A DNA stretch of 37,975 nucleotides, taken from NCBI GenBank assembly GCA_018713485.1, contig DVOQ01000062.1, forward strand, positions 1 to 37,975. The letters are read 5' to 3'. Source of the stretch: Candidatus Avisuccinivibrio pullicola. GTDB taxonomy: Bacteria; Pseudomonadota; Gammaproteobacteria; Enterobacterales; Succinivibrionaceae. The notes under the pieces were generated by a model that had not been told where the DNA came from, did no database searches, and worked only from the letters and a program-made list of their open reading frames with translations. This document shows, piece by piece, positions 1 to 8,845 of the stretch (its first letter is position 1; each line of letters starts with the position of its first letter). Both the position numbers and the translations under genes were made by a program.

Positions 1-47
1 TTACGGACTCTCCCGGCCGGCATGAAATTTAAAATCCATCCGGATGA

Positions 48-87
48 CAAAAATAAAAAAAGAGCAGGTAGCCCTGCTCTGTTTTCT
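48..87 (-). terminator. Intrinsic terminator downstream of phoA-like gene
   Basis: An 8-bp perfect stem (AGAGCAGG / CCTGCTCT, 61-80, loop TAGC) is flanked on its left by an A-rich stretch at 48-60. On the minus strand this reads as a stem followed by a T-rich tract. A short T run on the right (82-85) could also serve plus-strand transcripts. It lies about 80 bases past the phosphatase stop codon. Confidence 0.6.
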
Positions 88-107
88 AATGGTTAACCTA
101 AAATTAA

Positions 108-130
108 GGGAGCGACTTATTGGTCGCCCC
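108..130 (-). terminator. Second hairpin after phoA-like gene
   Basis: GGGAGCGAC (108-116) pairs with GTCGCCCC (123-130) with one bulged base. On the minus strand it is followed by a T-rich stretch (101-107). It sits closer to the phosphatase stop than the 61-80 stem, so the two probably act in series. Confidence 0.4.
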
Positions 131-166
131 CGTTATTGCTTAAGGTTTAGTGTGCTGAAACTAAGG

Positions 167-1606
167 TTACTCGCTCTTTAAGCCGAGCGCGTCACGGATG
201 GTGAAGAAGAGATCGGTCTGATCGGTAAGTCCCACCACGTTAAGGGCGCCGGGGCCATAAGCGGCGATCCTCAGCTGGGCACCGGTGTGACCGGCGTCAT
301 CGATATCCTCGCTGTTGCCGTAGGAAACCGCCATGGGAGCGCCGTCGTGGGTCATGACTAACTGGGTAAAGCCAGGAGCCACCGCGTCAGGATAGACGAT
401 CTGCGTGGCGTGGCTGTGATCAGCGGTGACAATCACGAGAGTGTTGCCGTCCGCACGGGCAAAATCAAGAGCCACCTGCACTGCCTCGTCAAGATCCATG
501 GTTTCACCGAACTGGCCGCAGGGATTGCTGGCATGGGCCTGTTTGTCAATCGAGGCCCCCTCGACCTGCAGGAAGAAGCCGTCCGGATCGGCCGAAAGCA
601 GCTCAATAGCCTTGGAGGTCATCTGCGCTAAGGTCGGGACCTCGGCACCGCGCTCGGCGTTCACCTCGCACTGCACCACCTTGCCGGTCTGGATCCAGCC
701 CTTCTGAGCCTGCGGGCCCTTGAGGCGGATGGGCATATTCCCCTCGGCAAAGAGGCCTAAGAGCGGGGTGTCCTGATTGGCCGTAGCCACAGAGGCTAAA
801 TCCGAGGCCTTGGTCACGAGCCTGAAGCCACGCTCGGCGGCCACTTCGTAAAGGGTCTTGCCGGCGTCAGGGCCTGCCTTGACCGTCTCGTTAAAGGACT
901 TCGCGCCGCCGCCTAAAGTCACGTCGGGACGCACGTCAAGGAGCTGCTCGGTAATAGAACCGGCGCCGCCGTTTTCACGGGCATTAACGGGGCACTTCTC
1001 GGAAGTGGCGTTGGGGCCGTAACACTTTCTCTGCACCACCGAGGCAATCTGCACGGCGGGAGTGGCGTCCTGCAGCTCTGCGGTGGAGACGTCACCGGTG
1101 GCAAGGCCGGCGCGCTTGGCTAAAACGAGCAGCGAGTCATGGGGATTGCCGTTCACGTCCACGCTGATGGCACCGTTATAGGACTTGACACCCGTGGCCC
1201 AGGCGGTACCCGAGGCGGCCGAGTCGGTCACGTAATCGGGTTTCTTAGTGTCCTTATTAAGGCTGTAATGGGTGTACTGACCGGTAAAGGGCAGAGCGTC
1301 GATACCCGCGAACATGCCGCCCGCGCCGTGAGCGAAGTTACGGGCCGCGGTGATTTCGCTGTCGCCCATGCCGTCACCGATGAGAAGGATGACGTTGCGG
1401 GCGTGCTTCTTCTGAGCTAACTCTAAAACGGCGGCGTAATTGTCGGTATTATCCCCGGCTAAACGGCGGGCACCGCCCCAGGCGGTAATGTCCCCGCGGG
1501 CCGCTCTCTCATAGACAGCGCCCGTGTCGGTGGCGGGGGTGGAGGAGCAGGCGGTAAGAGCCGGTAAGGCGGCGGCGATGGCGATCGCAAGAAGTGCCTT
1601 TTTCAT
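167..1606 (-). CDS. phoA: Alkaline phosphatase (PhoA family), predicted lipoprotein
   Basis: 479 aa. It should hydrolyse phosphomonoesters outside the cytoplasm to release phosphate. Seen in the sequence: an N-terminal signal with lipobox LTAC (residues about 17-20), so it is probably lipidated rather than freely soluble. The metal-site motif [10 protein letters not shown] is at about 75. The nucleophile serine lies in [12 protein letters not shown] at about 127. Further metal ligands lie in [18 protein letters not shown] and GHTGAQ. These are the PhoA-family motifs in the usual order and the length is normal. The start has an AGGA ribosome site 8 bases upstream. It is a single gene followed by two hairpins. 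I saw no clear Pho box. The family is secure; lipidation is inferred from the lipobox. Confidence 0.93.
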   Translation of the reverse strand: MKKALLAIAIAAALPALTACSSTPATDTGAVYERAARGDITAWGGARRLAGDNTDNYAAVLELAQKKHARNVILLIGDGMGDSEITAARNFAHGAGGMFAGIDALPFTGQYTHYSLNKDTKKPDYVTDSAASGTAWATGVKSYNGAISVDVNGNPHDSLLVLAKRAGLATGDVSTAELQDATPAVQIASVVQRKCYGPNATSEKCPVNARENGGAGSITEQLLDVRPDVTLGGGAKSFNETVKAGPDAGKTLYEVAAERGFRLVTKASDLASVATANQDTPLLGLFAEGNMPIRLKGPQAQKGWIQTGKVVQCEVNAERGAEVPTLAQMTSKAIELLSADPDGFFLQVEGASIDKQAHASNPCGQFGETMDLDEAVQVALDFARADGNTLVIVTADHSHATQIVYPDAVAPGFTQLVMTHDGAPMAVSYGNSEDIDDAGHTGAQLRIAAYGPGALNVVGLTDQTDLFFTIRDALGLKSE

Positions 1607-1766
1607 ATCTGTTTTCCTGTAGTTTTAACGAAATGACTTATTTCGCGGTCAGTCTAGAAAAGGCACGTAAAGTTCTAAAGCACCGTTCTGTAAGGCTTAA
1701 GTAAAGCACGTTTACAGTGCAGCAGGTAAAGGGCCGTCTCTGCCCTCAGTGTGTTTAACGCAGGAA

Positions 1767-1791
1767 GGCGCGCCGGTTCTGCGGGCGCGCC
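1767..1791 (-). terminator. GC-rich hairpin downstream of perM
   Basis: GGCGCGCC (1767-1774) and GGCGCGCC (1784-1791) can pair across a 9-base loop. The hairpin lies just after the perM stop at 1800. There is no T run on the minus strand, so it may stabilise the 3' end rather than terminate on its own. Confidence 0.35.
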
Positions 1792-1799
1792 CAGGGCTT

Positions 1800-2963
1800 T
1801 TAACGCGGGGCAGGCTTAGGCAAAGCCTCGGCTTTCTCGTCCACGGTGGGCCAGCCCATGATAAGCGTCTTGATGAGCGTGGCGGCGGGAATGGACAGCA
1901 CCACGCCCCAGAAGCCCCACAAACCGCCGAAGATGAGGATCGCCGCGAGAATAGAGAAGGCGTCAAGGTTCATGGCCTTGGAGAAAATCATCGGCGTGAG
2001 CACGTTGCTGTCAAGGAGCTGAATGACAAGATAGAGGAGCAGCAGCCAGAAGAGCGTCATGGAGGCCCCGAACTGAAAGAGCGCCACGAGGATCACAGGA
2101 ATGGCGATGAGCACCGCTCCCACGTAGGGAATGAGCACCGACACGCCCACGCCAAAGCCTAAGAGCAGCGCGTAATTTAAATCAAAGGCGCGGAAGGCGA
2201 GACTGTTGACCACGGTAATAATGATGATATGCAGTAATTTGCCGCGGATATAGCCCTCGATCTGCCGGCTCATGCTCGGCCAGAAACGCTGCATCAGCGC
2301 CTGATTGTTGGGCAGCAGATACAGGCGCACGCGCCGCTGCAGCTCGCGTTTGCTGTAGAGCATGAGGAAGGTGAAGATGGGCACGATGATGAGATACATG
2401 AGATAGGTCACCACGTTCACCACCGAGGGCATCAGCTGCGTGCGCATCACGTTGACCACGTAGACCGTCACCTGGGTGCGAACCTGCCGCACCATGTGAA
2501 TTAGGCTCTCCTCGGAGACCATGGTAGGCAAAGGCTCGGGCAGCTCATCCACCACGTCCCGCACCCGCATCGCGATGATGCTGTCCAGATCCCGCGACTG
2601 CACCGTCCCCTCGGCAAGAGGATGATCTGACACCACGTCCTGGCTTAAGGCCACCATCGCGTCGTAAAACTGCGCTCCCTGCCGCACGATCTGCGGCACC
2701 ACCACGATACAGGTCAGAACCATCGCCCCCACGAAGCCCAACATCACCACGATGGAGGCAAGGTGCCGGCTCAGTCCCTTTTTCATGAGCGCGATCACCG
2801 CCCAGTCCAGCACATAGGCAAGACACAGGGCGATCACAAGCGGCCCCACGAGCCACATCAGATAGTAGATGATTAAAAACAGCGCCACTAACACCAGCGC
2901 GAACTCAATGGTACCGGGCTCACTGAAATGCCGGTAATACCAGGACTTAAACAGCTTTAACAC
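1800..2963 (-). CDS. perM: PerM / AI-2E transporter family membrane protein
   Basis: 387 aa from the GTG at 2963. A longer reading frame up to 3113 exists, but homology to E. coli PerM begins at LKLFKSWYYRHFSEP, and an AAGG ribosome site precedes the GTG, so I chose 2963. The protein has paired N-terminal hydrophobic helices, a central variable segment (about residues 100-170) and a C-terminal block of five or so helices. That block holds the family signatures GYIRGKLL, NYALLLGF, LIPYVGAVL and FGGLWGFWGV. Members are inner-membrane permeases; some export autoinducer-2 or sodium, but the PerM substrate is not settled. It is monocistronic here, between phoA and a CRISPR-like remnant. Confidence 0.88.
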   Translation of the reverse strand: MLKLFKSWYYRHFSEPGTIEFALVLVALFLIIYYLMWLVGPLVIALCLAYVLDWAVIALMKKGLSRHLASIVVMLGFVGAMVLTCIVVVPQIVRQGAQFYDAMVALSQDVVSDHPLAEGTVQSRDLDSIIAMRVRDVVDELPEPLPTMVSEESLIHMVRQVRTQVTVYVVNVMRTQLMPSVVNVVTYLMYLIIVPIFTFLMLYSKRELQRRVRLYLLPNNQALMQRFWPSMSRQIEGYIRGKLLHIIIITVVNSLAFRAFDLNYALLLGFGVGVSVLIPYVGAVLIAIPVILVALFQFGASMTLFWLLLLYLVIQLLDSNVLTPMIFSKAMNLDAFSILAAILIFGGLWGFWGVVLSIPAATLIKTLIMGWPTVDEKAEALPKPAPR

Positions 2964-3090
2964 GTGACAGACCTTAGGGCGCTCACTCAAGAGGGCAGAT
3001 AAACCTGAAAAGCTTAGAGTAACAGAAAAGGGGGTAAGAGGCGCAGGGAATTTGCTGTACCGAGGCCAGAGATATGGTGAGGGTGCGCAA

Positions 3091-3180
3091 CAATCCCAAT
3101 TGCGTGGGGTCAACTACAACGTCACCAAAGAGGTGTCATGACAGACGGGTCATCCCCACTCGCGTGGGGTCAACTAAAAC
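3091..3180 (-). CRISPR. Two-repeat CRISPR remnant (type I-E-like repeat), no cas genes
   Basis: Two copies of a roughly 30-base unit lie exactly 60 bases apart (3091-3120 and 3151-3180). They share GCGTGGGGTCAACTA plus further matches, around a unique 30-base stretch at 3121-3150. On the minus strand the better copy reads GTTGACCCCACGCGAGTGGG followed by GATGACCCG. It has the CCCCAC/GTGGGG stem and the GATGA-type 3' end of type I-E repeats. The copy at 3091 is degenerate at its minus-strand 3' half, as terminal repeats often are, so any leader would lie to the right. No third repeat and no cas gene are in the window. Confidence 0.55.
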
Positions 3181-3648
3181 CAGGCGCTTAGTGTGAGGTG
3201 AGCTTGCTGCTACACCCAGGGTGACAGCTACCAGTCACGCGCGATCCCCTCACCCGTGACGCCAGAGGCGCTGCCTGACAACTTACAGGGACCTGCTCCC
3301 TGGCTTTAAAGTACAGAACCGCACCTGTATGAAAACAGACTGTGTCTAGGTGACAGAAGAGGCAGCGGTCAACGGCTTCAGAGATACCGCTTACGGAGAG
3401 CAGGGGTAACTCCGGGACGTGGCTAGGTCTTGCGAAAATTCCACGCCACGTTTCTCCCATATATCTATGAGACGAGCCCGAAACGCTCGCCTCGTCACTT
3501 TACTACAAATTAAGGGCTATGGTGACAGAAGTTTTCTATCCTGTGAGGGAGATCGGCTAATCCATCCGTGGAAAAGACGCAGGGCAGAGCCTCAGGATGA
3601 GGCTGAAGCCACGCGCCAGGAGCGCAACAGCTTTCGTTTCCGTCCCGT
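3181..3648. other. Intergenic stretch with no supported gene
   Basis: About 470 bases between the CRISPR-like remnant and the end of the autotransporter gene. Short open frames on both strands have no ribosome site, no recognisable motif and arginine/serine-rich shadow-like composition. The 11-mer GGTGACAGAAG occurs twice (about 3350 and 3521). Nothing else is supported. Confidence 0.5.
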
Positions 3649-6600
3649 CTAAAAACGGTACAGGGCAGAAAGGCCGGCGCTAACTCCCATGAGATCCGTC
3701 CCGACTCCGAAGGCGCTTACATCAAGGCTTAAGCTCATCCCGTTAGCGCTCACGAAACCGGCGCTTCCCTGAAGGCTTAGCCCCCTGTCACGGTCATCAT
3801 CTTTCACGGAGCTAAAGGATAACGGGGAGCCGTCCTTAAAGCGCGCCTCAGTGCGATCGTAAGAAAGGAGCTCCCGGGTATAGGCGGCACTGAGAGAACA
3901 GATCAGCCGCTCCCCCGTGTCCCTTTCCTTCTCAAGGTTAAGGTTAAAGCCTAAGGAGAGCGGGGCGCTGTCATAATACCCGGAGTGCACCTCAAGGGCG
4001 CTGCCACAGCCGCTTTCACTTAAGGCGTCGCGATCATAAAAGGCATAGGAGAAAAGCGCGTAAGGTCCCGCGCTTACACCCCCGCCTGCCTTAAAGTCAT
4101 AACCCATACCTGCAAGGGCGCTTCCCGTTAAGGCACGCACCGTACTCTCATGGCGCGCCGCATAGCCGTTAAGGGCGATGTCACGGGTCAGATCGCCTTC
4201 CTCAAAGCCAAGGCGCAGACCGGTAAGAGCATAAAGACCGGAATGCGGCGCGGCATAGCTTAAACTCAGCCCGCCCTCAAGACCGGTGCTCTCGTAAGTC
4301 CCCGGATGCTCAGCGTGAAGATCGACACTGCGTGAGGTAAGCGAAAGCTGCGCCCCGAGGGTTAAAGCAGGTGTCAGCGGAGACATTACCCCGACAAGCG
4401 CGCTCACGCCGTCATAGTCCCATCCTGAAAGCCCGGCGTGTTCCGATGAGCGCCCGTGCGTGCCCCAGAGCTGTCCGTAGCTCTCTGTCCTGCCCTGAAG
4501 ACGTGCGGAACTTAGGAGGTGACTAAGGTTAAAGAGACGCGCGTTTTGCTGCTGCGCCTCACTAAGTGCCACCCTGGAAATCACGTCATAGCTCTGAGGG
4601 CTGAGCTGACTTAGCGCCCTGCCTACCTCACGGCCGTCGGCGGCGGAAAAATCGAGGGCCGCGAACAGCTCCCGCGTTCCCTCATTCTCCCCGGTAAGGG
4701 ACAGCGCATAGAGGGCCCTGCCCACCGCGGCCTCACTTACGTTGCGGGCGTACCGCGCGTAGCTTTCCTCAGCGCGCGTAGGGGTAAGCGTCAGCGCGCC
4801 ATTTCCCGGAGCGCTAAGCTCAAAGTGGAGGGTGGGCGAGATCTCGGCGACCGTAAGCTCATCAAAGCTGCCGCTTACCGTCCCTAAATCAAGAGCATAG
4901 TTAAGGCTCTTACCCTCCTCATAAAAAGCGCGCGCCGGAATTAACCCCAGCGTGCCATCAAGGTGACTTGCGCCTGCAGAAATGAGCGTACTGCCGGGCG
5001 CTCCGGCCCCGATATAGAGCACCGAGTCCTCATTCAGGGTAAGCCTCTCCGTGACCGTGAGCACGGGCCCAGTCGGAGAGCGCGTTATCGCAGGAAGCGC
5101 GGAGGCTGCGCTCTTTGCGATCTCCCCGCTCTGACCCAACACCGTAAGTGTCCCCTGATTGTCAAGGTTTAACACCGCCACCTTACCTGACACGTAAAGA
5201 GCGGAGCTTAAGTTCGTGAGATTAAAGCTCTTAGCGCCCAGAAGAGAACCCTCCACGCTAATGGCCGGAACGGCAGAGCCTGTTACGTCCGCCATGGCAC
5301 CCTGACTTAGTGTTGCGGTGCATGAGGACGCTCTCGTGGTCGTGCCGGCAGTGCCGAAGGTAAGAGACGTGGTCAGAGAGCCGTCGCGGTAGGCTGAGTT
5401 TATATTCTCGCTCAAGGGATCCCAGTCGGAGATCACATTACCGATAATACGCGCCCCGTCCTTCACCTCAAAGCTCTTTAAGTAGGCGTTCTCCGAGATA
5501 TAGAGCGCCGCGGCGCTGCCCTCCAGCGTCCCGCTTAAGGTAAGCTTTGAAACGAGAGGACCGTCCAGATTGAGCTCATAGAAGCTGTCCCATGCCGTCC
5601 CTGAAAGATTGCTCTCCCAGATCTCACAGTCCCCGTAGCCCTCGAAGTGAATGTAGGAGCCGCGGTAGTCATAGACATCGCCTAAAAGGTTATGCCCAAA
5701 GTCAAGGCGCAGCCCCACGCCGTTCTCGCCCGTAGCTTTCACCGTCCCCCGGATGTCAAGGCTCTGCTCCTTGCCGTAGGCTACGAGCACTCCCGTCCCG
5801 TTAAGTCCCGCGGCGCTGACCTGCGTGCCGCTCTCCACCGTAAGCTGATTGCCCGAGCCGTCCACGCGGATCCCCGTCCCTCCCGCGCCATGCGCGAGCA
5901 AGTCTCCCTTCTGCACGATGCTATTGTCATGTCCGTAGACGTGAAGACCGATCCCCAGCGTGGCCGTATTGGGCACGCCCTCAAGGTACGCCGTGCCCGC
6001 GGCGTTGCGCGCGAAATAGCCCCCCTCGTTGACGATCTCAGTGTTATCCACGTAAACGGACCGGCCGAAGAAATTGCGCCGGTCTATGGCATAGCCCAGA
6101 TCCTCAAAGAGCGCTAACTCCGCCTCCATAAAGGTCGTGTAATTGCGGTAAGACTGATGACTCATCAGGCTGCGCTCCAGCTCAATATGACTGCCCTCAA
6201 AGTCCCAGAGCTCAGTTATTCCGTCCTCAGCATAGCCCATGAATTCATAGCCGCTTATGGGAAGACCCGCCATCCCCGTGCCCTCAAGCACCTCTGAGAC
6301 CGCCTCCCCCCTGAAGGTCACGCCGCTGCCGCCTGCATCCCCGGCAAAGCCTGCACAGAAGACGCCGGAACTTAAGGCTGCGGCTGTATCTTTCCCCACG
6401 CCGCCTTGGGACGCGGACGTGGCAGGAGAGCGCCTCACGATCTCCATGCCGGGGGTATAGCGCACGCCCCGCGCGTCATAGAGGTGGCGCGTGTAGTTTA
6501 CGTTGCTCTCCCTCTCAAAGCCCAGCCCCAGCCCGTGCGCCAGCTCATGCACCACGGTCCCTATCAGATCAAAACCCGTGCCTCCCTGCGGAAGCGATGC

Positions 6601-7233
6601 GGGAGCCTTGCTTAAATACCAGTCCGCTTCCGTATCAAAGAAGATGACGATGGGAAGGGTCATCTCCTCCCCGAGCGTCAGTGCCTCCAGAGCCCCATAG
6701 CCCTCGGAGAGCTCTCCCCCTGTCACGTTCGCAAAGCCCTGCGCCGACGCAGGCCCCAGGCTCTGCGCAAGCACATACACGTCAAGTCCGTCCGCAGCCT
6801 GACCGTTGCCCCCCATGAGCTCGCTCCAGTAAGTCAGAGCCCGCTCCATGCCGGTCACCTGAGATACGCTGAACGTCCCAGAGCCTAGCGCGGTCAGCTC
6901 CGCGTAGACATCACGCACCCCCTCCTCACCGTAGATCGCCTTAAGAGCCGCGTAATCGTAAACTGCGCTTTCTCCTGTCTCATAAAAGGTGAGCGTTGCG
7001 AACACGCCCCCGCCGAAGGCCTCCGCGCTAAGATACTGCCTCGCGTGCGCCACGGGAGCGCTCAGCGCAAGGCTTAAGGCAAGGGCAAGCAGGGTGGGTT
7101 TCAGCCCGCGCAAACTCCGTAAGTCCGGCGCGGAGAAGGGACGGGGCTTTGCGCCTGCCGTCACGCCTTTAAGGGCCATCCGCTCCTGAGGGCAACCTTC
7201 AGGGGAGCCTTTGGAGGACAAGTGTAGGTGCAT
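3649..7233 (-). CDS. Autotransporter with N-terminal HExxH protease-like domain
   Basis: 1,194 aa. Predicted surface protein using type V secretion. Seen: an extended signal region with hydrophobic core LLALALSLALSAPVAHA (about residues 47-63), then a protease-like domain with VVHELAHGLGLGFE near residue 228. This is an HExxHxxGxx zinc site with F where metzincins have the third His/Asp. At about 370-395 comes a segment around ELALFEDLGYAIDRRNFFG. Glycine/asparagine-rich beta-helix-like repeats (about 400-800) follow. The C-terminal 260 or so residues form a beta-barrel domain (from about YGQLWGTHGR) ending in LYRF, the terminal aromatic expected for outer-membrane barrels. The ATG at 7233 has AAGGGAG ten bases upstream, which supports the long signal. 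A (GA)11 tract lies 228 bp upstream. Whether the protease is active is not known. Confidence 0.88.
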   Translation of the reverse strand: MHLHLSSKGSPEGCPQERMALKGVTAGAKPRPFSAPDLRSLRGLKPTLLALALSLALSAPVAHARQYLSAEAFGGGVFATLTFYETGESAVYDYAALKAIYGEEGVRDVYAELTALGSGTFSVSQVTGMERALTYWSELMGGNGQAADGLDVYVLAQSLGPASAQGFANVTGGELSEGYGALEALTLGEEMTLPIVIFFDTEADWYLSKAPASLPQGGTGFDLIGTVVHELAHGLGLGFERESNVNYTRHLYDARGVRYTPGMEIVRRSPATSASQGGVGKDTAAALSSGVFCAGFAGDAGGSGVTFRGEAVSEVLEGTGMAGLPISGYEFMGYAEDGITELWDFEGSHIELERSLMSHQSYRNYTTFMEAELALFEDLGYAIDRRNFFGRSVYVDNTEIVNEGGYFARNAAGTAYLEGVPNTATLGIGLHVYGHDNSIVQKGDLLAHGAGGTGIRVDGSGNQLTVESGTQVSAAGLNGTGVLVAYGKEQSLDIRGTVKATGENGVGLRLDFGHNLLGDVYDYRGSYIHFEGYGDCEIWESNLSGTAWDSFYELNLDGPLVSKLTLSGTLEGSAAALYISENAYLKSFEVKDGARIIGNVISDWDPLSENINSAYRDGSLTTSLTFGTAGTTTRASSCTATLSQGAMADVTGSAVPAISVEGSLLGAKSFNLTNLSSALYVSGKVAVLNLDNQGTLTVLGQSGEIAKSAASALPAITRSPTGPVLTVTERLTLNEDSVLYIGAGAPGSTLISAGASHLDGTLGLIPARAFYEEGKSLNYALDLGTVSGSFDELTVAEISPTLHFELSAPGNGALTLTPTRAEESYARYARNVSEAAVGRALYALSLTGENEGTRELFAALDFSAADGREVGRALSQLSPQSYDVISRVALSEAQQQNARLFNLSHLLSSARLQGRTESYGQLWGTHGRSSEHAGLSGWDYDGVSALVGVMSPLTPALTLGAQLSLTSRSVDLHAEHPGTYESTGLEGGLSLSYAAPHSGLYALTGLRLGFEEGDLTRDIALNGYAARHESTVRALTGSALAGMGYDFKAGGGVSAGPYALFSYAFYDRDALSESGCGSALEVHSGYYDSAPLSLGFNLNLEKERDTGERLICSLSAAYTRELLSYDRTEARFKDGSPLSFSSVKDDDRDRGLSLQGSAGFVSANGMSLSLDVSAFGVGTDLMGVSAGLSALYRF

Positions 7234-7461
7234 AAAAGCGGTTCTCCCTTAAGCCCAAACCGTGACGCCGCGTCCGCGCCGCACCTTAACTATAGCACCC
7301 CTGCCCCCTGAGTCTTAAGCCTTTTTCCCGGGCCTGCTGTCTTCTTTGCGTCAGGGCGCGGCTTTAGCTGCCGCTACTCTTACAGCCCCCTGGGAAAGGA
7401 GCTGACCGCGCTCAGCACCGTGGCTTTAAGGGAAAGACCGTTCCCTTCCTTGACCCTGCCT

Positions 7462-7483
7462 GAGAGAGAGAGAGAGAGAGAGA
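7462..7483. repeat. (GA)11 dinucleotide repeat upstream of the autotransporter
   Basis: Eleven uninterrupted GA units lie in the 485-bp region between the divergent autotransporter (start 7233) and the AAA15 ATPase (start 7719). Tracts of this kind change length by slippage. Near a surface-protein gene that can vary promoter geometry, but here no promoter was located relative to it. Confidence 0.9.
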
Positions 7484-7517
7484 AGAGCAATCTTAGAGTG
7501 CCTTATGGATCAGTTCT

Positions 7518-7537
7518 AAGTTTGCACGTGCAAACTT
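7518..7537. promoter_or_regulatory. 20-bp perfect palindrome in a divergent intergenic region
   Basis: AAGTTTGCAC is followed directly by its exact reverse complement GTGCAAACTT. It lies between two divergent genes, which suits an operator for a dimeric regulator. The following TTTTG is a weak T run, so a terminator role is less likely. The cognate regulator is unknown. Confidence 0.5.
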
Positions 7538-7632
7538 TTGCTTATGTTAGTTCTATGCGATTAGGGTACTTTTCGTAAATTTCACATCTTAACGTGATTA
7601 AAATCGAAAAAAATGTTTATCTGACTTGGTTT

Positions 7633-7665
7633 ATCACTTCAAATAATGAGAAAATCACTTCAAAT
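7633..7665 (+). promoter_or_regulatory. Tandem 12-bp direct repeat upstream of AAA15 ATPase
   Basis: ATCACTTCAAAT occurs at 7633-7644 and again at 7654-7665. The 21-bp spacing is two helical turns, so both copies face the same side of the DNA. They lie 54-86 bases before the ATPase start codon, in AT-rich DNA likely to hold its promoter. This suggests a cooperative regulator site. Confidence 0.45.
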
Positions 7666-7718
7666 CGTAAATTATTGTTGCGTTGCTATGGTTTTTTTAT
7701 ATCTCAGGAGGGTTTCTG

Positions 7719-8549
7719 ATGCTTATTCGCTTTATTGTCAGCAATTGCCTCTCCTTTAAAGATGAAACCGTATTTACCATGGCAGCAGGGAAACAGACCC
7801 GTCTTCCCGATCATCTTGCCACCGTCAACGGTAAGCGCATCCTTAAAAGCACTTGTATCTTTGGTGCTAATGCCTCCGGAAAGAGTAATTTCATTAAAGC
7901 TTTTGACCTGGCACGTGAACTGGTTCTCAGTGGCAGTGACGATCTCCCTTTCCCTCTCGATCGTTTCAGTTTCCGCCCTGATCTTGACTCTCAAGCGAAA
8001 CCCGGTACTTTCCAGTTTGATTTCACCATTCATGGCCAAATCTATTCCTACGCTTTTGCTCTGGATTACGACCGTAGGATTTTTACCGAAGAGAGCCTGG
8101 TTAAAGTAGGCCGTCTGAACTCAGAGGTAATTTTCCTCAGGGTATGGGATGATAAAACGGAGAGCTATTCTATTAGAGCCCCCTTTAAAGAGCAGGAAGA
8201 AGATCCTCGCTTTGAGGTTTACAAGGAAGATTTCAGTCGCAAGTTAAACCGTAACCGTCTTTTTCTAACCGGTGTACTCAACCGCCTTCCCTTTGAGGAG
8301 CAGTACCCTGAATTTAGAGATGTTCTTACGTGGTTCAGGAATGTCCTAGTAGTCACAACCGACTCTATTTTTATAGATTATGGGTATTACATTTCAGATA
8401 AAAGAAGGAAAAACGAACTTCTGAATTTTCTCGAGCATTTTGACACCGGCATTCACGGCATTTACCAGGAGCGTTTTGATACCGAAGCTCTTTTTAATTC
8501 CCCCAGTCTTTCTACTGAGGAGAAAAAATCTATTTTATCAGCTACCTAA
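7719..8549 (+). pseudogene. AAA15-type ATPase, C-terminally truncated (defence remnant)
   Basis: 276 aa from the ATG at 7719, chosen because GGAGG lies 7 bases upstream and the protein then opens with LIRFIVSNCLSFKDE, the usual N-terminus of COG1106-type ATPases. Walker A is GANASGKS at about residue 48. Family members are usually well over 400 aa with a C-terminal signature and Walker B region, which is absent here. The reading frame stops at a TAA lying inside an IS inverted repeat (8545-8557). Relatives pair with a RloB/AbiLii-type TOPRIM partner in phage-defence modules, and no such partner follows. GC content is lower than in the neighbours, consistent with transfer. Probably non-functional. 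Confidence 0.75.
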
Positions 8550-8588
8550 ATTTCGGGTGAAATGTATTACATGAGCCCGAAATTTAGG
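8545..8588. repeat. Abutted IS inverted repeats (44-bp mini-element or scar)
   Basis: CCTAAATTTCGGG (8545-8557) and its exact reverse complement (8576-8588) flank 18 bases. The left arm continues as GAAATGTATTA, matching the left end of the intact IS at 28077 over about 25 bases with one mismatch. So two ends of that IS family face each other with no transposase between them. There is no clear target duplication. It supplies the stop codon that ends the ATPase frame. Confidence 0.75.
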
Positions 8589-8658
8589 GTGTTAACTAAC
8601 ACCTAACACTTTTAGTATAGCGCTTTAAAATCCCAAGTTAAGAACTCCCTCCTCTATC

Positions 8659-8694
8659 GTGAGTTTTCTTAGGAACAGAGCCTTGGTCTCTCTG
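8659..8694. repeat. Left terminal inverted repeat of the IS21-like element
   Basis: GTGAGTTTTCTTAGGAAC (8659-8676), a 5-base spacer, then CTTGGTCTCTCTG (8682-8694). The target duplication TCTATC lies immediately outside at 8653-8658. Confidence 0.85.
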
Positions 8695-8845
8695 GCACGG
8701 ATCGCCGGTTCTTAAGCCTGAAACACCGCATGTGCCATCCCGCGGTTCTCAGCTGCGGATCATCATACACACTTCCTTTACCCTTACCCACTTCTCCGCG
8801 TCTGTTTAACCGTGCGGTTCTGATGTCCTTCCATGACTGCGTTCA

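Noticed and set aside
1-23. Possible start of the next gene on the minus strand (ATG at 21-23)
   Set aside because: Only seven codons are visible, with a weak ribosome site, too little to support.
1749-2162. Long plus-strand frame opposite perM
   Set aside because: It is antisense to a clear membrane-protein gene and its charged, repetitive residues are typical of a shadow frame.
3241-3272. Possible third CRISPR repeat (GATCCCCTCACCCGTGACGCC-like region)
   Set aside because: It is out of the 60-bp register and lacks the shared GCGTGGGGTCAACT block.
3188-3460. 90-aa minus-strand open frame next to the CRISPR-like repeats
   Set aside because: No ribosome site and no recognisable domain; composition looks random. 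It does not encode a Cas protein.
5692-6117. 141-aa plus-strand frame inside the autotransporter
   Set aside because: It lies wholly antisense to a well-supported gene in GC-rich DNA where long shadow frames are common.
7683-7718. Longer N-terminus for the AAA15 ATPase starting at TTG 7683
   Set aside because: The ATG at 7719 has a strong GGAGG site and matches the usual family start.
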